DNA of 64,000 bases from Strongylocentrotus droebachiensis (lineage: Eukaryota > Echinodermata > Echinoidea > Camarodonta > Strongylocentrotidae). Shown piece after piece: positions 25,001 through 38,800 of the stretch (position 1 is the first letter of the stretch; each line of letters begins with the position of its first letter). The translations under genes and the position numbers were made by a program. Under the pieces are notes generated by a model, which did no database searches, had not been told where the DNA came from, and saw only the letters and a list, made by a program, of their open reading frames with translations. The stretch covers positions 62,001 to 126,000 of the forward strand of contig JAVYIG010000412.1 of the NCBI GenBank assembly GCA_035222895.1. The letters run 5' to 3'.

Positions 25001-28000
25001 GAAGAAAGAAAACGACACACACTACGAAGGCTGTTAAGGTGCCATGTTTTCTCAGATGGTTAGGGTAGTAATCCGTCAGTCCACTCACAACCGTCTCCAC
25101 CATCCCAAACTGTTAAACAAACAACCAATAAAAGCAAAGAGAAGGTTGAGTTCTGGTAAAGGTGAACGATAAGTTGTAAGTTTTTTTTTTGTATTCATCT
25201 TAGGTTTGTGTGGAAGAGGATCTTTGAATAAATGTCCCCTGAAAATGTTGGCTCTTCTAATGTCTTCCATTTTTGAAATATGACAAGAAATAGCTTAAGT
25301 ATTAAAAACCAAGCCATAGTTTTAACCCGGATCCGAAAACTTAGCAGTCAATATTATAGTATTAATGACTGCTTTGAGAGAAATAGTTGTTTTTATACGC
25401 TCAAGGGAAGGTTAGAATTGTGCTTTTGCCCCGAGGCGTGCCGAGGGCAATAGCCTAATTGTAACCTTCCCGAGAGCGTATAAAAACAACTATTTCTCGA
25501 ATATTAAAGCAGTCATTAATACTTTTATATGCCGAAAAAAAATAGACTAAAAAATAAAAAATAAAAAACTTTTGTCGAAGATGGGATTCGATCTCTTGCG
25601 TACAAAAGGTGATCAGCGCCTTAAACCGCGCGGCTATCGCGCTCTGTTACCATACTTAACAGTTTTCTCTAATATATACATTCAAATGGATTTAAAACGG
25701 CTTCGCGTGATTGATGATTCGCGGCTGCTCCATTAATCGGGCCCTTCTTTTACTTTTGCAATGCATATTGGCACGAACTTAGATCAAGATCTATCGGCAG
25801 ATGTTGTTTTTTTGTTTTTGGAAGTTTATTATCGTCTTCATGTCAACAATGCAAGATAAAATTGTCGGTAAGATCGATCGAGATTCAATTGTATTGAAAT
25901 TACCGATCAATTCTTCGCACACGTACGGTATCCTCGATCGCTCAAACCATTTTTTAACATGTAAACCTATGGGGTAACCATGGAGACTGACCTATTTTCC
26001 CAATAACCATGGTTATTGGGAAAATAGGTCTGTTTTTACAGGAACAGTTAAAGTTTATGAATGCAATTTCGACCAATCAGATTGCTGGATTACTTAAGTG
26101 AGGGATATAATTGTTTATATTCCGCAGCACCGTGTGCCTGTCGAAGTGTATTTATTTAAAACGTCCAAGGAAATACACCCGATGTCTAAGAGCATTGCGC
26201 TATACATTGTTAACTTCACGCGCGCAACCATTGTATTCTTGCATTGTATGCTCAAGTAGAACTAAACCCAGTCAATATTTTGCGCTATACTGCCCAGCAG
26301 TCAGTAGCGAATTTCATGCCTGCAGTTTTAAACCAATCACAGGCCTAGAATCGTTACATGCGGTATGTAAAACTGAATATAATATAAAAAGTAATACCAG
26401 GTTTTGGTATGGAGTCATGAATTTGGTTCAAATGAACATAATAGAAGCATATGCGATCCTACAATATTCAATGATCGTTGTCGCGGTTGAAATCGAGTCT
26501 AAAGTGATGATTTCCTCTAAGTACACTCACAGACATAAGGGTTTTTTCGTTTTACACGACGAGAGCGTGGACTGCCGCGTGTGACATTGTGTTAAGGCAC
26601 TGGTCCGCGCCCGGCAGTGCCTTAAAAGGATGTCACACGTGGCGGTCCACGTTCTCGTCGTGTTAAACGAAAAACCCCTATTAAAAAGAAATCGAGAAAC
26701 AGCGACCACGATTGATTACCTGTGTATCAAGTCCAACGAGGAAGAACATGAAAAAGAAGAGAATGGACCAGAAAGGGGCTGCAGGCATCTGGGAGATTGC
26801 TTCCGGATACGTCTCGAAAACAAGACCAGGACCTGTGAAACAAAGTCCCAAACAAACCAAGTTACACTTCTGTATCTTTCGGATACACTACCGTTTTGTT
26901 TGACGTGAAACAAAACCTTGTAATTTCTAATTTGATTCCGCCATCTTAGTTACGTTTTGGATATTGAAATAAAATACAATAAAGTTCACTCAAAATTGTA
27001 AAGATGTCGTTGATGATTGTTATCCAATAGACAGTTTACACATGTCAATTTTTCACGAAAGCGTACTGGCTTTCCATAATAGTTCTGCTTGGGTGTCTTA
27101 ATCTTGATATATTTACATCAAAGAACTACTTACAATAATTTTTCAACGAATCCACTTTGCCTTAATAATATTACAATTAATAACGTTAAATAGAACATAC
27201 AGCTATAAAGCCGATGCAAAAAAGGGTGCTCAAGACGCTTACATATACATTGAAGCGTATTCCTCTATAAACTCGAAGCATTCAAATTCATACATATTCA
27301 TGATATAATATACACGTCATCAGACAAAATTGGGATGATATTGACCTTTGACCGCGACGTTGTCAATGGGTATACCAGTCTTATAAGACATGAACCCTAG
27401 CGTAGAGAAGACGACGAAGCCTGCATAGAAACTACTCAAGCAGTTGATTAACGGGATACAGATGGCATCTCTGTAATGAAACAAACAGTATGACGATAAA
27501 CGTCATGACGTCATCAAACATAAAATGGCGTTCATAATGTTGGAAGATGGTTATATTTTGTCAAGTAAATACCCCAGTCTTACGGACGAAAGCGCAACTT
27601 CTAAATAAAGAAAAAGAGAAAAATCGTGGTGTTACAGATATGCTTTGTGTTGTGTCCTTGTTTTTTTCTTCTCGTTTGTAACCTAAAAGTTACCTTTTAA
27701 AGAACAAGATGAGATAATTATCAAACGAATTTGAAATTCAGGAAATCAAATTTCGAGAAGGGAACGACATGCATGTATCATTTCCTAAACTCCTACAAAC
27801 TTCTGATCATTGCCTCACTCTTCGGCGTGTTCACACTACCCAACTAAGAGATTTATGATATTATGAATACAATATACTCACATAAGACAGTTATTGTTAA
27901 ACTTGTTGTAACTTGAGAAGGTGAGAACTCCGCCCCACGCAGGCCCCAAGGAATAGAAGATCTGAGTTGCTGCCGCACCCCATACCTTCAATAATCAACA

Positions 28001-29444
28001 GAAAAGAATAAAGCTTATTAAAAAGAAATCGCTTAAGAATCACCTTTACAAATTAATGTATTATTTATCTTGTATACAGTGAAATCAGATTTCTTTCAGT
28101 TATTTGTTTCATTCATTTGTAAATACCTTAATGTTCATTTATTAATGTAATGCAGAATTTTTTTATGCCTTTTATCGAATCACACACATATAATAACAAT
28201 ATTTAATAGTTCTTTTTGTTATCGCTCATATAACAAAGTGAAATCAATTGTTTTTATTCACAAGCTTTACGTGCAGCACTTTTTACATGGGATCGTGATA
28301 ATTTCGTGATAATTAATTCAATCTCATGACGTTGAATGCAGCGATGGAAAAAATATTGATTGCTAAAGGCTCGGGGCTCAATTCCCCCCTCTCATTAAAA
28401 AAAAAAATCAAGACGCCCCCAATTTTTGTTTTACCAACTATAAATAAATCTAAGCGGGGCACTGTGGGCACTGTAGGCACATAAGAAAATGAATGCTAAA
28501 CCCCAAGGCCTTCTCTCACACAAACAAAGACATATATACTTCGTGCTCGATTGATATCACTTACAGCAGTTTCCCCCAGTTTCTCCCAGCGAGGGGAGAG
28601 GTAATAGTCGATCCCGATACTAGCTCCAGGTAGAGTCACTCCTCGTATGAGGAGGATAGTAAGGATTATATAGGGAAAGGTCGCAGTGAAGTAGACCACC
28701 TGTTTGGAAAGAAGAAAAAAAGGATTGCAACATGAACTCAAGACGAAGCAGACAATACAGATATATTTTGCAATATTAATTACTGTTTCGTTGTTACTTC
28801 TGTTAAGTATAGTTTGGGGCTGTAACATTTGCGTCTTTTAAAGTCGTTACAAAAAGGGAGTAGGTTTATGCAGTTCTTTTTGCAAAATAGTCGTGATTCG
28901 TGAGGATACACCCGTTTCGGCAACGATTCCCATACCTTTCCGGAGCTCTTCACGCTCTTGCAGATGCAGCAGAAGATGACGATCCAGGAGAAGAGCAGAC
29001 ACACCACGAGTTCCCACTTCATGGATCCCATGTCGTCCAGGTTGTGGCCGTCCACATCCAATACGTAGTTACTGAAGGGCACAAAAAGGAGGTATTAAAT
29101 TAATCCAAATGTAATCCCACCGCTGCCACCAGTTTTAAGACACACACAAATTTAGTCCTGCATGTTTCAAGAATTAAGGTGCACTGACTTGTAAGTTTAG
29201 TATAATACATCTTCCAAGATGGCTACCAAGATGGTCGACATGTTTACGATATAAGTTTGTTATTTAACTTATTTTGTAGGTTTATATATATAAATAGATG
29301 CGAAACGCAAAGAAAAATAATGAAGAAAAGAAGATTCTTGCTTCAAATCTAACAGTTTTATTATTGTATTAGGCCACACATTTTTGATGTACATTATGTC
29401 TTTATTAAGTCATTAAACACACGCACACACTCACACCCCCACAT

Positions 29445-29500
<56 letters not shown>

Positions 29501-29790
29501 ATGTTACGGTAGTTTGCAGGCAAAGACGTCATTTTTTTGTTGGACAGAGTTGAGCTTATCATCGCGCTAAATCCCTTGCTCCAGTGGTCGTAATTAGTGT
29601 ACGAAAGTAACTATCAAGATTTAACAAACCTTCGCTTCGTCAAAAGAATAATTGACTTCTCACATTCTAATTAGAAATAAGCTCAAACTGCATTCTTCAC
29701 GATAAATTGCAGTTGTGGTTGCTCATTGTCTTACATTTAAGCCTCTTATTTTCGTTCATTCACTCTCTCTCTCTCTCTCTCTCTCACTTA

Positions 29791-29821
<31 letters not shown>

Positions 29822-32800
29822 AAGAAGATAAACGGTCCCCCTCGTGTACGTACTAGTAAAACTCCTGGGCCGGTCGCTTAGTGACGTTCAATCCCATCTC
29901 CATAGCAACAGATGAGTTCTCCTGACACGCGTCCGTGTTCCACGTGTTGTTGCATGTTTTCCAAGGGACTTCCGATGTGAAAGAACGCACGAAGAAGAGC
30001 GTGGTCCACGCCATGATGATGTTGTAGTAGATGGCCACCATGCCGGAGATCATCACCATGGCCCATCCGATACCTGCCATACGTAACAATAAAGAGAAAA
30101 AAAGTATTGAATTTTAGGCTGAACCCGTTCAAATCCTGCTGGTTCCTATTTTGTCTTAGTTGTTTTTAATGACAAGAACGAGCACGCGATCTTTATTTAC
30201 TGGGTGCAAGCAGAAATTCCCTTACAAATTAAAAATACTGGATGAACACTTGCTCCTGTGCCAATCGCTCCGCGTCAGCTTCCTACACTGACGGCGTTCT
30301 GAACTTTAACCCTGAAACTAACACTATATCTGAAACTAACACTATATCTGAAACTAACACTATATCTGAAACTAACACTATATCTGAAACTAACACTATA
30401 TCTGAAACTAACACTATACCTGAAACTAACACTATATCTAACCCTGACCCTAAACATAACCTCTTACCGACTGCCCATAACCATAACACTGTACCTTTGA
30501 CGAAATAAAACCCTGAGCAATTATTGTCGCGGAAGCAAATGTCGGGTCACTTTAATAAGAAATTACGTCTTTAAATCAAGAGTAAGCTCATTAAGAGCAC
30601 CGATGTGTTTAGAGTATATTCTTTATCTCATATCTCACCAGAAACCGAGTGGGCCTATTATTTATGACGGTTGTGAAAAACAAAACAAAACAACATCCAA
30701 CGTTAGTGAATTTCTTCATTGATTGGAAATACCGCTAAAGCTTAATGAAGTTCACAGCGGATTTATGAATTTTGATAAATGTAAACTGTTTTAAGGAAGG
30801 ACGGTGATATCAAAATGCTATACGGACGCAATGAGTATCCAAAATACTAATTTCATAAATATTACATTATTTAATGCTATAATGACGCGATGGATCATTT
30901 TAAATAGTAAGAGTTTCATAAATGGGCAGGAGAAACACAAAATGTTCCAGAAAGAATGCAATTGATATCAAAATCAAAGTTACCGGTAATAAAAGGTTCG
31001 GCGGATCTTTGCGGGAACACTTTGTATATACCCATGACCCTTCATCACCCTAGCAGCTTATCATTTGTTGGATTGGCCCCTGTTAAGCTCCTCGCCACAA
31101 AATTCATATAAATATGTAATAAAACACATCTCCGAGATAAATGAGTCCATTTCTACTAGGCGCTGTTAAGCTTGTTCGCGTGAGAATATTGATTGAAAAA
31201 GAGAGGGAAGGGAAGAGGCCGAAGAGCAACAAATAAATTGTTTAAATTTTTTCCTGCTCCGAGTCAAGTAGTGAAAGCTTTTTCATGAATTTTAATGACA
31301 AGCTAATACTGCCCTGGTGGGTATGTTGTCAACGGTATAGTAGCGTAGCCATGGGGGTGGCCTGTATACCCCTAATCGTAACAACAAAATGGGAAACGTG
31401 CCATTAAGAACAAAGGAAGAGAGAGAGAGGAAATGGGGATCAGAAGAGGTCAGTCTACACCTTTCTCCGCTCGATCGCTACTTTCACTCGCATATAAAAT
31501 ATCTACTTACACCCCCCCTTACACCTGCGCCCCCCTCCCCCTTAACCAACCCCTCAATGACATGATAAAAACTCCGCCTCTAGTTCGTTATATCATAACC
31601 GTTTGTGTGCTCCACCCCTTTGTGATTTATTGGAGTAGGAAGCAGGGGACGACCATTTAGATGGAAATTACATATTTTAATGGTAGTTTTATGTTGATGG
31701 TAATAAAATTCGCTTCTGCCTGTGGATTCTGGAATAATTCATTTTAACTTATACCTGTGATTCGTATTTATTTGAGCGTCATATTTTCCAGGATCCAATA
31801 TCCGAGGGAAAACAAAAAATGAAATATCCTTTCTGGGATTTCTTCTCCTTCAAGGGGTCAATGTAAGTTCCTTGATAGGCTTGAAATACATTTAGGCTTC
31901 ACAAAAGGTTTTTATTTCACAACTGAAGAAATCCAAGGTACCAATTTTATTGTGGCATCAGAAGATTGCCTTTAAAGCATCGCTGTACTACTTATAGCTA
32001 CTTGCGCCCTCTATATAGCAAACAATTCCTAATCGGTGCCTGTTGGTCCCCCATGATTCCTTTTTCTTATGTTCATTGTGAGCTGATTTGATGAGATAAC
32101 CACCTGTCAGTGACCTTGCATGGAGGCCTAATCCCCCCTGGCCAAACTAGTACAAACGGGCTTTAAATGACAAGCGATGTGTCTGCTTTGCAATGTTTGT
32201 GACTGTTTGTTTGTTTGTTTGTTTGTTTTTATTTCTGCATTTTCAAAATGAAACAATCATATACATAAAGTAACAAATATTTCTTCATTTTACATAATTA
32301 TAAATTTTCAAGTACATTGAATAAGATTGATACAAACACAAATATAATTTCAATGAAAAAAGAAAGAAAGATAAATTACAAAAAACGCAGGAGACCGCCA
32401 TCATGAGCGGTAAGCTTGAAATGCATGGCATTTTATAGTCGACTCTCCCTCTCTGATATATAAATCCTCAATCTGTCCACTGAAAATTCCCTGAGTTATT
32501 TTGACACTCGGACCCGAATGACCCTGGTGTTGTCCTGATTCAGCAGTACAGCACGGGAAGTTATCAATTTGTTCTCTACACCTCGCATTTTCCTGTCACA
32601 TACAAACCGAACCTATTCCACTAATGAAAGTGCATCTAAGGGGAGGGAGGAAGGAGGTGAGGGAGGAAGGAGGGGAGGAAGGAGGGGAGGGGAAGAGGGA
32701 GGGGAAGAGGGAGGGGGAGGGAGGGGGGAGGGGGGAGGGGGGAGGGGGAGGGAGGGGGGAGGGGGGGGGGGGGAGGGAGGGGGGAGGGGGGGGGAGGGGA

Positions 32801-35800
32801 GGGGGGGAGGGGGGAGGGGGGAGGGAGGGGGGGAGGGGGGAGGGAGGAGGGAGGGGGAGGGGGAGGGGGGAGGGGGGAGGGGGGAGGGGGAGGGGGCGGG
32901 GTATTGTACTTTCTGTTACTGCCTGCACGGCAAAGAATTACAGGTATACCAAGACGGTGTGTGTCCGGACAGCTTGTGTATCTAGACAGTCGATTTAAAA
33001 CGGCAATTCGAAGAAGTTTACAAGCAATTTTTCATAAATCTTGTAAGACTTATATTGGCCAATATCATAAAGGACAAACCTTCCTGATGGTTAAATCCGA
33101 AGGCAAAAGAGTAGTCTTTATGTTTGTTAGGAGTCCGGACACCCAGCCCCCATCATCATTCAGTATTTGAGACTTTAAAGGGGCTATGGCGCGAAATAAA
33201 AAGCACTTAGACATGTTTGCACGTTCCACATGAAGCGTCATTAGGGACTTTAAGATTATGCACGACGAGAACGCGGACTGTCCTTTTAAGGCAATGTGAC
33301 GTCCTTTTAAGGCACTGGCAGTGACGTCACATTACCTCAAAAGGCAGTCCACGTTCTCGTCGTGCAGAATCTAAAAGTCCCTATTATCTGACGTAGCACT
33401 GCGTCAACGACTGACGTAGTCATTGACGCGTCTTGCTAATGACATTACTATAGAACAAAAAGTGAATGTACACCGAATAGTGCACATATAAATGCGTTGA
33501 ATTGCTGGTTGATGTTATAATGCGTGTGCCTTGATAAGTCTGATACACGCAGGTAATATCACATTCGAAATAACACCTCGTGTACAACGGGCAACGGACA
33601 ACAAGGTAATCAAGAGAAAATAACATCAGGCAAAGAATGTCTTTCTAAGGAAGAACATTATATTATCTAAGGTTCTTTATCTCAGCACCTGTTTCTCTTA
33701 CTCAAAAGACAAAAATAATACCGACAAATTTCATCCTTCGAACACAAATTATATACCATAGGTTTCCACCATCTTTGGATGGATGCAAACGAGATAACAT
33801 TTGTGCAATGTAAATGTGAGAATTACAGCTTGAATTAACAAGTGCCAGCTTCAACATCCATTCATTATTGCATCTATTTTTATCAAAAGGTCACTGGCTT
33901 CTAAAACCCTTTAAAGTATTCGTCCTCACTTCATTATGAGAATCAATAGCATTGTAAGCACTCAATCACATCATCCCTCCTCATGAATAGATGCCAGCCC
34001 GGAGGACACTGATTTACACGCTTTCAATCGACCTTTTTTTTAAACCCCGAAACGGGGTCGATTAACTGCCAGTCGTGATGTATTACTTGCTCAAAAAAGA
34101 AAAAAGAATACATACTCTTCCCGCTTTAGTTGTCATTTGAAATGTTGTGATACTGCAATTCATTTCTCAATAAAATATCATATCATTATCATAGTTCTGT
34201 TCTATAGTGAGAATTATTTTTTAACTCTTCATCTAGTTTCGAAAAAGAGACGTGATATAGTTTTGAAGCACTCATCCAAAAATGAACTTGACAAAAACAA
34301 AGACAAAGACAAGCCATTTTCATAAATTTGTCATCTAGTATTGAACGACATCATTATCGACGTGATTTGGAAAAATTTACACTCATTCCTCTAAAAAATT
34401 AAACCAACAAAACACAAAAACAAACAAAACATGACATTGAAAAAGATCGGAAACTGATTAGCCGAAGTTTGATTGGACACAATCTCAAGCCTAAATAACA
34501 AAATTTGACATTTCTATTAAAATTTTAAAAAAATAAAGTTACAGGACACGCTATGGCGACGACTGATTCGTGGTCAACTTCTTACATGTACACTGACCAA
34601 AATCATGGACTAATTATGAACCCTAAACCTAACCAGAAAACCCAATCTAAAGTTCTAAACCCAGCTCTAATCCTACATTTTTTAAAGAAAAGCCTCAAGC
34701 ATTCACAGGAGCAAATGTCGGGTCAAGCAAAACGTCTAAGGTGTTATTCTTATCAGTGGCGGACCCCCCCCCCCCCCTTGGGAAAAAAAACGTGTAAAAA
34801 CACGTCAATTTTACCTTCTTTTGGAGATGGACCCCCCCCCCTCCTGGCGCTTAAGGGGGGGGTGCGATTAAAAAAAATTCTAGGCCCCCCCCCCCCCCCC
34901 CCACTGAGAGACTTTTCGACCGGCGCGATTTTCAAATTTGTTTCAAAAAAAAAAATTGGCCCCCCTAAGAAATCCTGGATCCGCGCCTGATTCTTATTTC
35001 GCTTAATATCATAATCCCAATCATTTGAAATGTATAGAACTAAAGATGAATTACTGTAAAACCATTTACATATTAATATTTTTTAAAAGACAACAAAAAT
35101 ATTCCATGAGCTCTACAAAGTATACAAACGAACAGCAATTTGTTTTTATCATCCTCTAGAATAAAGTTACTGCTCTGCTTCGGGGAGAGGTTCGGGAAGA
35201 TTCGGATCAATTCGGAACTAACTTGACATTTTAAAGGTAGAGATTGGACTCACCTGCAAACAGTGGACATGCCTTCCAGATGGTGATCGGACCTTCCCCT
35301 CCATACTGACCGAAGGCCAGCTCCAGGAACATCAGCGGCATACCGGCCAAGAACAACATGATGAAATAGGGAATGAGGAATACCCCTAGGCAGAAGAAGA
35401 AGAGACAAAAAGGGACGAAAGATGACACAAAAATCTTGCTATGACATTAAATTTTGTAAAGGTTTTTGACAATTCATCTGTTTATAGCACCATGGGGGGG
35501 GGGGGGGTGTTCCACAAAGAATAAGATCGACTTTAACCCAAGGCCGAGATCTTAAGGGGGGCATAATGCCCCCCCCCCCACCCCCGGCCGCGCGCCCCCC
35601 GGCCGTACTAAGACCTCAAATAGCCCGGCCTTTTTAGGGTTAAGTTAGACTGAACTATGGCAGGCCATTCATGCCACTGGTTGCTCTCACCATTGGTCTC
35701 TCAATTATGATCTTTAGATAAAAAAAAATCCTTCAATAATGAACTATCAAAGAATGTAAATTCTGTAGATTTGTGACCACGATGTATACGTCCCTTAAAA

Positions 35801-38800
35801 AAACCAATTCCAAGAATGGTTAGAGGAACTAGTGGCGTGAACGACCTGCCATATATAGTTAAGTCCAACTTAAAGTCGATCTTAGTCTTTGTGAAACACT
35901 CCCCAGAAATTAAAGGCGTTAATCATATCATTGCATAAAGAGTTCACGCCCTTCTGGCGTATAAATTGGTAAACCGCAAACCATTATTCAGATTTTTTTT
36001 CTTCAATCTAATAAGCAAGAAATCTATCGCATTATTTTAGTGTCTTTCTCGGCAAGGAAATGAAAAGATATTCGTATCGCACCATAAACGTTACGAAGAT
36101 TATATTAGTTTTTTATTTTATATAATATCAACGATTGGTTTTAATACTTAATAATTGTATTTGAAGTACGAAATTAATAAATTATGTCTAATTGAGAAGT
36201 TGTTTTATTAGGCAGACGGAGATGGGGAAGGGGCACAGCCGGCCCGTGTCCCCTTTTTAATCCAATCGGAATACCTGAAGTACACAACAAAATTACTGCT
36301 TCATTTTCCAACAATACCCCCAGCCCAACCTCTTTTTGTCATTTTGTTTTAAACTGTTAGTACAAAGTTCTAGATCTGCCACTGCTTCTCGGGTTCAATT
36401 TTATTGCCCCAATTCTATGACCCTTATTTCACCCTACATGTTGGCCTTTACATTAAAGATTAATTAACACTCTGAAATGACCAACTGAAAAAAAGAAGAT
36501 GAAAGTCCCATATAATGTCACAATTCAGGAAATCGATCGAGGTTTATGGCATGATAAAAGTTGAACTTGTGTCATAAAATACTAGTGGCGCAGCGGCGGG
36601 GGCACGGGGCATATTCCTGCTCCTCCACATCCCCCAAATGAATGACAACTTTGAGGAGAGAAGAAAAAGAGATTTGAAAAAGAAGAAGGAAAATGGAAAC
36701 CCGATAAGAAGATAAAGGTATAACAGTCACAACAATTACATCCTCCTAATTAATGACCTCTTGTATTTGCATTCCATGAATCGAGTTAGATCAGCGCCCC
36801 CTAATAATGCGAATGTGCTCTTAAAAAAAAAACATGCTACGCCTCTGCGGTGCTTTTTACAGCATAAAATCAGTTTTCAGTTGATTGTTCTCCATATTTC
36901 ACATGATATAAATATTGAATTATAAAACAATGCTTTGTAAATTTATACATGTTACAAATTTATTTAATGATCGATTTATTTAACGGCTTTAACGAGAAGT
37001 CGAATATATTTATTGGGATGTAGTTAAATATGACGAAACCTATAATAAAAAGCAATGCTTGTAAAGAATAGGTTCCGTTAAAATGAGGTTATCTAGAGTA
37101 TCATCAATAAATCGTTTTTTTCCTATTTCAATTCATCAAATCATCAATAAATCTTGTATAGGAAAACACCCGGGGCAATTATCATATCCGAAAGTCTACA
37201 GGCAAAATAACAATGATAAAAGGCAATAAATGTACTGTGGTACCTTGAGAAGTTTAAAGAGACTAAACATTGGGGACAAAAAATTAAATTTCTCTGCTGC
37301 TCTATTCCCCAGCGTGGAAAAAGTAAGTAATTCATCTCTCGAATCTAACAACTTCAGCAACATAAAATTGTCATGTTTGTGTAGTCCCGTGTGTCAATAT
37401 TTGAGTGCAATATGAAACAATACTTCACTTGGTATTTTTTATTTACAAATTCCGACTGGTAAAAAAGCTTTTAATTTGTTTTACATGATTCCAAATGCAA
37501 TCAAAATTCAAGAATAGTCTCTAGATACTTAGCGATTGTATGACAAGTACTAGTACGTGAGAGTTATACCGGGGAGATCTTTCTGGTTGTACTGTTAATT
37601 GGGGTCGACCGATGGTCATGAAGATCCATAAAAAATTATCAGTAGCATCAAATGACTATAAAAATTACAAAATGGGACTATAAATCGCCTGGTATGCTCG
37701 GCTAAAGAGCGTGAAAAAGAAAGTTTGTCACCCCCCCCCCCCCATTTCTCATTGTTAAATACATCTAAGGTAGGAAGTCTATTTGTCCTGCACGTTATCG
37801 ACAAAGTTGAATATTTCGTTACCTGATAACCTGATAATAATTGCATTAGGTTAATATCACAAGAGCTGGAGTAAGACCAAAATATCGAGGATTATTATTA
37901 TGCAAATAGACTCGAGTGGAGGCCGAATTTCAGTAGGTTTTATTTATATTTGTAATAATTTTTATTTGTAATACGGGTCAATACATTAGAATCTGAATCT
38001 GTATCAGAGTCTGAAATGATACCCTTTCAGTACAAGACTTTTTTCTAATGCTAAATTAATCACATGTTATTTTTCTTTTATTGCTAAATTGTTGAAATCA
38101 AAGGAATATCCTTGAAGATAAAATAAATGGGCGCAAATATTGTCGAAAAGTTGAAAAAGTGGCCCATTTTGATCATCAGAAAAGATAAGAAGATCTGGAA
38201 TCTCTCAACGTGTTGCCAACCTAGGGATTTTTAAAGATTACTTTCTTTTTAAAGTCCTTGGCATCAAATGCAAAATAGTCATGACATAAAAGTGAAAGCG
38301 GGGTGTGCAGAAATGTTTGCCCTTTCCGAAGCTCATGCATGTGGCCTATTTGTTAGGGCTCTGAATCATCAGTTATTGAGCCAAACCATAAAAACGTGGA
38401 ATTGTTGTCACGAAAGGGTTTATGTTCACCATTAAAATGTGTGAAATACCGGTATCCTATACTTGCAGTTCTGGGGGGCGTTTCATGAAACAATTAGTCG
38501 TGGTTTTCACCGACTAATATCATGTTCACCGACAATTATTTTGTCACCAACTATTTTCCAGGACTGTGATTGGTCAAATTTAGTCAGCGCTGACTAAATT
38601 GTAGGTTAACATGATATTAGTTGGTGAAAACCACCGACTAATTATTTCATGAAACGCCCCCAGGACACCAAACGACTACAGTGTGCATTACCTGGACTTG
38701 CCCGACTTAATCACAGTTGAATAGGCTATATAAAAACCATAAAATCATTAAATCATCTAAATAATTGTTTTAAGTCACCAAAAAAGGACATAAAATCGTC

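Noticed and set aside
25577..25650. Functional tRNA-Leu gene
   Set aside because: A and B boxes are present but no acceptor stem pairs and the anticodon arm is not recognisable; kept only as a SINE/pseudo-tRNA.
26111..26584. 157-codon ORF inside SLC6 intron 10
   Set aside because: Runs through a truncated MITE and into a foldback; composition is not protein-like.
30313..30438. CRISPR-like regularly spaced repeat
   Set aside because: Units are contiguous with no spacers, in an intron of a eukaryotic gene; a simple tandem repeat.
32569..32985. 138-codon Gly/Arg/Glu ORF and overlapping ones
   Set aside because: Low-complexity G-rich intronic tract; no splice or homology support.
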